The position numbers were made by a program, and so were the translations under genes. Positions 7,215 through 11,873 of a DNA stretch of 11,873 bases are shown here, piece after piece. Origin of the DNA: Fimbriimonadaceae bacterium. GTDB lineage: Bacteria; Armatimonadota; Fimbriimonadia; Fimbriimonadales; Fimbriimonadaceae. Positions within the stretch are counted from its first letter, which is position 1, and each line of letters starts with the position of its first letter. Location of the stretch: NCBI GenBank assembly GCA_014380605.1, contig JACMJO010000419.1:1-11873 (forward strand), in the 5' to 3' direction. The notes beneath the pieces are model-generated. The model saw only the letters and a list, made by a program, of their open reading frames with translations, did no database searches and was not told the DNA's origin.

Positions 7215-7242
7215 AGGATTTGTATCCTGGAATACAAATCCT
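7215..7242. promoter_or_regulatory. Perfect 11-bp inverted repeat, candidate operator of the mhqO-mhqD unit
   Basis: AGGATTTGTAT (7215-7225) and ATACAAATCCT (7232-7242) are perfect reverse complements around a 6-bp spacer. The element sits in the 88-bp gap between the glycosidase stop (it overlaps one base of that stop) and the dioxygenase start. The arms are AT-rich and no T-tract follows on either strand, which argues against an intrinsic terminator. Symmetry and position suit a dimeric repressor of the MarR or HxlR/DUF24 kind, which control mhq-type genes elsewhere. No regulator gene is in the window. Confidence 0.5.
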
Positions 7243-9413
7243 TAACGCAAAGTTCTCGCCGACATCACGTTCGAGTAAGCCGAGTTTCCTCCTTCGTTGT
7301 AGGCTCGCATGCGATAGTAGTACAGGGTATTTCGCTTCAGGCCGTTGTTAGTGTAACTGACGGTATTGGCTCCCACGGTTGCGATCTCCGCCCACGCCGT
7401 GCCATTCAGCGATCTCTCAATTCGGAAGCCGGTCTCGTTGTTCGAGTTGTCTGCCCAGAAGACGGTGATTGCGGTCTTACTGATCGGCTGTAGCCTTTGA
7501 ATGGTTGGTGCGGTTGGCGGCGAGATCGTGTTTGGCGTTAGGACCAAAACGGTCGCCGAGTAGGGCGCCAGGTTGTAAGTGAAGCTTGCCGATGCTCCCT
7601 GGAATGTTGAACTCGCGACATCCGGCGAGCCCACCCCCGTCCTCGCCGCCTCATCCTGAGGAATGCCGTACGAGTAGGCCGGGGCCGCAGACGTGGGGCT
7701 AAATCCACTGATGGAGATGGTTGGGCTCATCTCGGTTGTCGGCGTCTTATTGATGAGCAACAGCGCCAAGTCTCCGTTGGGTTTCTTCGTCGCGTAGGAG
7801 GCGAGTTTGCTGTAGTTGGTCGTCGCGGTAACCAGTGTGTCTCCACCCCTTGCAAAGTGCTGCATCAGCTTCTTCACAAAATAGGTTGGGTACCGGTCGT
7901 TCTGCCCACTCAGCATGCCGTAATCCCCGTACTGCCGCCAGCCGTAGAGCGAACTCGAGTTGTTGTTGCCCGACTCCTGGCCGTTGCGCAAGTCCCACCA
8001 AACCAACGCTTTCAGCTCGGTTTTCATCGCCTGGCAAATGGAGTCCGCGAGGAACAGTCCGTTCACCAAAGACGTAGTCTGTTTGCCCGGATTGGTGTAC
8101 ACCGAGTTGTTCTCCGTACAGACGATCTCAACGCTTGCCGCACTCGCCCCAAGGTAGTCGTCCAGCTGTTGCCGTAAATCCGCGATGTCCGACGCCCAAG
8201 TACCTGAGGAACCCAACAGACCTTCATCGCTTTCCGCGAACGGCCCTTGAGCATATTTGTGATAGATCACGTAGTCCGGAGTCACGCCAAGTTGCTTAAG
8301 CCGCCCCAACATGACCGGAGTCCACCCGCTATGCTGCTGACCTGTTCGAGGATTGGTCACGATCCGATCTGCATAGTTGGCATAGCTGTCTTCGCCGGTA
8401 ACCGCAACCACTCCGATCTTGATGGTGGGATCGACCGCCTTCATCTGCTGGATGTAGAGCTGGGCTTCATTGGCATAGATGTAAGGATCGTGGGGTCGAG
8501 CTCGGTTGTCGGCTTCCCAGGACCCATAGTTCTCGTTCCCGATCTCCCAATACTTGAACCCATAGCCCTTTGTGACATTCGAATACTGGACCCATGAAGC
8601 GGCCTCACCCGGCGTCCCTGTGCCGTAGTTCGCCGTGATGAAGACCTTCGCCTGATTCCCCAGCGCCACATTTGCGAACGAGTCGAAAGACGTTGCCCAT
8701 TGCCACGTATTCGTCCCGGTCGTGTTCGTTGCCCAGTGATAATTATCGCTAAGCGACCCGCCCGGAAATCTCAGAGTGGTATTTCCCGCTTGATTGAGGA
8801 GGTTGATGGTTGCTTGCGTGTTAAACGCGTTGTCCCAAACTGCCGCATTAACGCCAAACATTCGCGTATCGACGGTCCGCCCTAACTGGGCGGCATTGAC
8901 ATTGACCGTAAAGCTGGTAGGCGGTGGAAGCGCCACGAGCGAAACATCGTCCAAGAACCAAGTCGGCTGGCCCGAACCCGTCGTGTCCTGAATCCAAAAA
9001 CCGTCGAGATTGGGTTTATTGGCCGCTCCCAAGACGCTGAGGGGAATCTCGATGAGCCGCCATTGCGAAGCCGGAAGCGGAGCAAGCGCCACCGCCGGTT
9101 GAGCACTCCCATTCAGCAACGCTTGAACCTGAAGCCTCTGGCCTCCCGAAGTCCCGCCATGAATCCAGAACCTTAGCGACTCGTAAGAAGCAGAGTCAAA
9201 GGCTTCATGATGCAGGTAAATGGCTTGCCAAGCGCCTGCAGTCACACTTGTCGATCGAATTCCGCCGTGCACCGGACTTGTATTGGCCAGGTTAACCGTT
9301 GCCCAACTCCAATTCTGCCATCCGCCGTCTAGCTGATCGGAATAGATGCTCTGGTCGGCCCTAGCCGTGCATGCCAGGAGGATAAGAAAAAGTGTTACAA
9401 GCTTACGACGCAT
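7242..9413 (-). CDS. Secreted clan GH-A glycoside hydrolase (alpha-L-arabinofuranosidase-like) with fibronectin III domain
   Basis: Probably degrades plant-type polysaccharide outside the cell. 723 residues. Signal peptide 1-19 (RRK, LVTLFLILLAC, TARA). Residues ~20-162 form a Trp-rich beta-sandwich resembling a carbohydrate-binding domain (GWQNWSWATV at 30-40, FLDDVSL at 153-159). The catalytic barrel, ~168-520, has LRFPGGSLSDNYHW (214-227), KYWEIGNENYGSWE with probable acid/base Glu294, and EIVCTENNS with probable nucleophile Glu434. This fits clan GH-A and resembles GH51-type arabinofuranosidases, although GH44/GH39-like families remain possible. Residues ~522-625 look like the all-beta domain that follows such barrels. 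Residues ~632-723 are a fibronectin type III domain (TGFRIERSLNG, LYYYRMRAYNEGGNSAYS). ATG 9413 was chosen because it starts the signal peptide and has a GGGG stretch just upstream; the frame extends to 9626 but that part overlaps rnhB. Substrate is inferred. Confidence 0.85.
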   Translation of the reverse strand: MRRKLVTLFLILLACTARADQSIYSDQLDGGWQNWSWATVNLANTSPVHGGIRSTSVTAGAWQAIYLHHEAFDSASYESLRFWIHGGTSGGQRLQVQALLNGSAQPAVALAPLPASQWRLIEIPLSVLGAANKPNLDGFWIQDTTGSGQPTWFLDDVSLVALPPPTSFTVNVNAAQLGRTVDTRMFGVNAAVWDNAFNTQATINLLNQAGNTTLRFPGGSLSDNYHWATNTTGTNTWQWATSFDSFANVALGNQAKVFITANYGTGTPGEAASWVQYSNVTKGYGFKYWEIGNENYGSWEADNRARPHDPYIYANEAQLYIQQMKAVDPTIKIGVVAVTGEDSYANYADRIVTNPRTGQQHSGWTPVMLGRLKQLGVTPDYVIYHKYAQGPFAESDEGLLGSSGTWASDIADLRQQLDDYLGASAASVEIVCTENNSVYTNPGKQTTSLVNGLFLADSICQAMKTELKALVWWDLRNGQESGNNNSSSLYGWRQYGDYGMLSGQNDRYPTYFVKKLMQHFARGGDTLVTATTNYSKLASYATKKPNGDLALLLINKTPTTEMSPTISISGFSPTSAAPAYSYGIPQDEAARTGVGSPDVASSTFQGASASFTYNLAPYSATVLVLTPNTISPPTAPTIQRLQPISKTAITVFWADNSNNETGFRIERSLNGTAWAEIATVGANTVSYTNNGLKRNTLYYYRMRAYNEGGNSAYSNVMSARTLR

Positions 9414-9471
9414 GATTTCCCCATTCCCTCTAACGATGAGGGGCCACTCGACAGTGTAGGGTGATATACAA

Positions 9472-10068
9472 CTAAATCGCAAGAATGCCTTGATCAAAAG
9501 CGGCGATGGGCGCAAAAGACCGACGGTGAATCGGGCACGGACCGTGTTGTTGAAGCGCCTCAAAGTGGTCTGGAGTCGGGTATCCAAAATGTCGATCGAA
9601 TCCATACTGCGGGTACGTGTTGGCAAGTACCGCCATGTGCCGGTCTCGAGCTGTCTTCGCTAGAATCGAGGCCGCTGCGATACAGGCCATCTTCCCATCC
9701 CCTTTCACCACTGCCTGTCCACAGCCTAGGAGCGCCTTAGGCACCCTGTTCCCATCCACAAATGCTCGAAGCGGCATTTCCGCAAGGTTGAAAAAGGCTC
9801 GCTCCATCGCCGCCATGCTCGCCCATAGGATGTTTATCCGATCGATCTCATCCGGTTCCACGAAACAAATCGCCCATTGCGAGCCGCCCTTGATCCGTTC
9901 TTCTAACTGTAAGCGTGTTTTGAGGTCGAGTTGCTTGGAATCGTTGAGCCCTCGAACATCGAACTTCTCAGGAAGAACGACCACTGCCGCCACTACGGGG
10001 CCCGCCAATGGACCTCGTCCCGCCTCATCAAGGCCGGCGGCTCCAGGAATGTGCTCAAGGGACTTCAT
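9472..10068 (-). CDS. rnhB: Ribonuclease HII
   Basis: Cytosolic endonuclease that cuts RNA in RNA-DNA hybrids and at single ribonucleotides in DNA. 198 residues, full length. Motifs in order: GLDEAGRGPLAGPV (Asp14, Glu15), LNDSKQL (41-47), FVDGN (Asp105), KGDGK (Asp124), IAAASILAKTARDRHM (130-145), and the C-terminal YPQYGFDRHFGYPTPDH with HRRSFAP. All four acidic catalytic residues are present. It starts at ATG 10068, 14 bp inside the end of lipB. There is no SD; instead a near-perfect hairpin (10071-10096) ends 2 nt from the ATG, so it may rely on coupling to lipB translation. The glycosidase gene follows after 58 bp. Confidence 0.96.
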   Translation of the reverse strand: MKSLEHIPGAAGLDEAGRGPLAGPVVAAVVVLPEKFDVRGLNDSKQLDLKTRLQLEERIKGGSQWAICFVEPDEIDRINILWASMAAMERAFFNLAEMPLRAFVDGNRVPKALLGCGQAVVKGDGKMACIAAASILAKTARDRHMAVLANTYPQYGFDRHFGYPTPDHFEALQQHGPCPIHRRSFAPIAAFDQGILAI

Positions 10069-10717
10069 TGGGGATAAACGTTTGAAACGTTATCCCAAAG
10101 ACGTTCTGAAATGCCTTTGCGACCTCCGGTTTTGCATCTTCGATAGTTATTTCCCTTCCCGCCTCGACGGACAACGAGGTGACGACATGGGTTTGGATGC
10201 CGCATGGAACGATGGTTTCAAACGGGCAGAGGTCGTTGTTGCAGTTCAGCGCGATTCCGTGGATAGAAACCCATTTGGAGACTTTGATCCCGATGGCCGC
10301 TACCTTGCGCTCGCGAATCCAGACCCCGGTATTCACGGACGAGCGCTCTCCTTTGAGTCCAAAAGAAGCACAAACCTGAATGAATGTTTCTTCGAGGTTT
10401 CGTAGCCAACGGTGCAGATCCTTTCCGTGCCGCCTCAAGTCAAAGACAGGATAGATAACCAACTGTTGCGGCCCGTGAAAAGTAACGTCGCCGCCTCGGT
10501 CGGTCTTGATCAGATCGATTCCCAGCTCCGCATACTCGCTTCTTGGAAGCCTCAGATTCTCCTCATGGAAACTGGCTCCCAGAGTCATCACGGGCGGATG
10601 CTCAACAAAGATCAGCGTATCGTCCCGGTTGCCAGACTGGACGTCGGCCTGAATCCCCTTCTGAGTATCCCAGGCCTCGAGATAGCCTAACCGCCCTAGA
10701 TCGAGAAACTCTGCCAA
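10055..10717 (-). CDS. lipB: Octanoyl-[acyl-carrier-protein]:protein N-octanoyltransferase (LipB)
   Basis: Transfers octanoyl from acyl carrier protein to the lipoyl domains of 2-oxoacid dehydrogenases and GcvH, the first step of endogenous lipoate synthesis; LipA, not in this window, would finish it. 220 residues. Motifs: EHPPVMTLG (39-47), RGGDVTFHGPQQLVIYPVFDLR (from 74), NTGVWI (129-134), RKVAAIGIKVSKWVSIHG with catalytic Lys138, and PCGI with catalytic Cys172. The start is TTG 10717 (minus strand), supported by GGAG at 10723-10726 with a 5-nt spacing and by the usual LDLGRLGYLEAW N-terminus; no better start is near. It overlaps the upstream cyclase-like gene by 22 bp and rnhB by 14 bp, indicating one transcript. 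Confidence 0.96.
   Translation of the reverse strand: MAEFLDLGRLGYLEAWDTQKGIQADVQSGNRDDTLIFVEHPPVMTLGASFHEENLRLPRSEYAELGIDLIKTDRGGDVTFHGPQQLVIYPVFDLRRHGKDLHRWLRNLEETFIQVCASFGLKGERSSVNTGVWIRERKVAAIGIKVSKWVSIHGIALNCNNDLCPFETIVPCGIQTHVVTSLSVEAGREITIEDAKPEVAKAFQNVFGITFQTFIPNEVP
10071..10096 (-). repeat. Near-perfect inverted repeat covering the rnhB initiation region
   Basis: GGGATAA (10071-10077) pairs with TTATCCC (10090-10096). After a one-base bulge, CGTTT (10079-10083) pairs with AAACG (10085-10089). The element lies in the last codons of lipB and ends 2 nt before the rnhB ATG, where an SD would normally be. The lipB residues ITFQTFIP reuse the ACG TTT codon pair, which creates part of the symmetry. 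Confidence 0.5.
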
Positions 10718-11873
10718 GGTTGCTCCACGGTTGGATTGAGAGCCAGCAAAACATTTTGCCCGTCGATCTGCCTTGCGAGTGGCATAAACTCCTCGATTGG
10801 AAGGTTATTGGCAACTTCCTCAGTCACGGCAATTCCCCCTACTGGCGCCGCCGCCTGCACATGAGCGGCGATATCGATGACTTCTGTGAATTCGACCTCG
10901 TCTAGGTCGCCCACAATTTCGCCCATATGCAGTCCAATTCGCAAACGAAACGGCAACTGAAGTCGATTGTCCTCTTTATTGAACCGCTCAATGTCCGTCT
11001 GAATTCGCTTTGCCGCGGTGAAGGCCTCCTGAGCGCTTGCAAACGCGATCACCGCCCCGTCGCCCGCAGTGGAGTGGACCCGGCCATTTAGGTCCCTGGC
11101 GAGCTGGGTGAGCAAGTTCTGATACTCGCGGAATGAGTATTCAACGGCGAGAGGGTCGGCATACGACTTCATTTCCGAACTCTTTGCCGCATCCACCACC
11201 ATCACGCAGATGTAAGAACGCCGGTCGGAGAGCTTCCATTGAATCCGAACCATCTCTGCAAGAATCGCCGCCGGGTCGTTTTGGGCAAGATTGAGTTCCT
11301 TCGAGGCTCGACGTTGAACTAGTCCTCCGAGGGCGCCGAAAAGTGAGACGACGGCAAACCCTAGCGATGCGTAAAGAATCCCAAGCAGATTCAGGTCACT
11401 CTCCATTTGCCGCAAGTTGAACATCTTCAGGCCGATAATCGCGGGCGGAATGCTGCCGACGGTAACGGCCAGCGATTGTAAAAATGCGTACCAAAAATTC
11501 TTGGCAAAGAATCCCGCAAGGATGTAGGTCAACAGCAGCAGAACGGTCAAGACAAGCTGGGCGAAAACTGGCCAACTTACATCCTGACTGCCAGTAACGT
11601 TCACTCCAGATGCAACTACCGTGATGACCTCGATGGTCTTAAGAACCAACCCGGTGAGCAAAGCCCAAAGCGGACCTGTGTTGAGCAAAGCTTTCACAAA
11701 CTCGGAGTCAAAAATGCTCGCCTTGGGAACGAGCCCCTCGCTGGCATCGAGCCGCTCCTGCATCGCGAAGTAATGCTCCAGTAGGTCTTGGCGGGACATT
11801 CGATCCTCATGCAGCTTGTGTCGCAGCATCTCCAGGTAAGCGCCTAACACTGCGGCGCCGCCCCCGATCGCCC
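10696..11873 (-). CDS. Membrane protein with divergent class III adenylate/guanylate cyclase domain (5' end probably outside window)
   Basis: The first start in the window is GTG 11850 (ATG at 11829), but the frame stays open to the edge and reads AIGGGAAVLGAYLEML, so the real N-terminus is probably outside. Counting from GTG 11850 (384 residues): an amphipathic N-terminal part, four probable membrane helices (~57-80, 95-114, 120-140, 155-178), a linker, then a cytosolic class III cyclase-like domain from ~212. It keeps the two metal-binding aspartates, Asp220 in VMVVDAAKSS and Asp264 in TAGDGAVIAF, and RIGLHMGEIVGD (304-315). The helix that usually reads VNxAARxQ reads IDIAAHVQ (325-332), replacing the transition-state Asn with Asp326 and Arg with His330. 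It may therefore be a weak or inactive cyclase, or a nucleotide sensor (inference). It overlaps lipB by 22 bp; the functional link to lipoylation is unknown. Confidence 0.8.
   Translation of the reverse strand, partial: AIGGGAAVLGAYLEMLRHKLHEDRMSRQDLLEHYFAMQERLDASEGLVPKASIFDSEFVKALLNTGPLWALLTGLVLKTIEVITVVASGVNVTGSQDVSWPVFAQLVLTVLLLLTYILAGFFAKNFWYAFLQSLAVTVGSIPPAIIGLKMFNLRQMESDLNLLGILYASLGFAVVSLFGALGGLVQRRASKELNLAQNDPAAILAEMVRIQWKLSDRRSYICVMVVDAAKSSEMKSYADPLAVEYSFREYQNLLTQLARDLNGRVHSTAGDGAVIAFASAQEAFTAAKRIQTDIERFNKEDNRLQLPFRLRIGLHMGEIVGDLDEVEFTEVIDIAAHVQAAAPVGGIAVTEEVANNLPIEEFMPLARQIDGQNVLLALNPTVEQPWQSFSI
10718..10726 (-). promoter_or_regulatory. SD that supports the TTG start of lipB
   Basis: Minus-strand GGAG (10723-10726) sits 5 nt before TTG 10717, inside the 3' end of the upstream cyclase-like gene. 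It supports the rare start codon. Confidence 0.6.

Noticed and set aside
7215..7242. Intrinsic terminator for the glycosidase gene
   Set aside because: The stem is AT-rich and not followed by a T-tract on either strand, so an operator role fits better; a role in 3' end formation is not excluded.
9426..9442. CCCTC/GAGGG inverted repeat upstream of the glycosidase start
   Set aside because: Only 5-bp arms with a 7-nt loop, which can easily arise by chance; noted but not called as a feature.
9414..9626. Upstream extension of the glycosidase reading frame
   Set aside because: It overlaps the conserved 3' end of rnhB on the same strand, and the signal peptide starts at ATG 9413.

Overview
This window looks like part of the chromosome of a free-living, probably Gram-negative bacterium of moderately high GC. 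Genes are packed tightly, with 4-22 bp overlaps. Several starts are TTG or GTG, and strong Shine-Dalgarno (SD) sequences are rare. The mix of core genes (riboflavin synthase, gyrase B, LipB, RNase HII) with secreted hydrolases would suit an Armatimonadota/Fimbriimonas-type or similar soil/biofilm bacterium. That placement is a guess from gene content, not from a marker I could compare.

Layout, left to right. (1) 1-694, + strand: the C-terminal end of an unidentified gene, then riboflavin synthase 1 bp after its stop, starting at TTG 116. (2) 700-2922, - strand: gyrB, convergent with ribE and only 5 bp from it. (3) 2923-3067: a divergent intergenic region with a likely gyrB promoter and a small hairpin flanked by direct repeats. 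(4) 3068-5481, + strand: a two-gene unit, a small secreted OB-fold-like protein overlapping a secreted PhoA-superfamily alkaline phosphatase by 4 bp (ATGA). (5) 5490-5567: three consecutive 7-4-7 hairpins at an exact 29-bp period, between convergent genes. (6) 7153-5574, - strand: an MhqO-type ring-cleaving dioxygenase and an MhqD-type serine hydrolase overlapping by 4 bp, a probable quinone/hydroquinone detoxification pair, with an 11-bp perfect inverted repeat upstream. (7) 11873-7242, - strand: a membrane protein with a class III cyclase-like domain (probably cut by the window edge), then lipB (22-bp overlap), rnhB (14-bp overlap) and, after a 58-bp gap, a secreted clan GH-A glycosidase with a C-terminal fibronectin type III domain.

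Most genes belong to well-known families and the window is largely ordinary. No clearly new multi-gene system is visible. The best candidates for a second look are the triple-hairpin element at 5490-5567, the cyclase-like protein that keeps both metal aspartates but appears to lack the usual Asn/Arg pair, the hairpin covering the rnhB translation-initiation region, the 28-bp palindrome upstream of the mhqO-like gene, and a charged insertion in the GyrB TOPRIM region.
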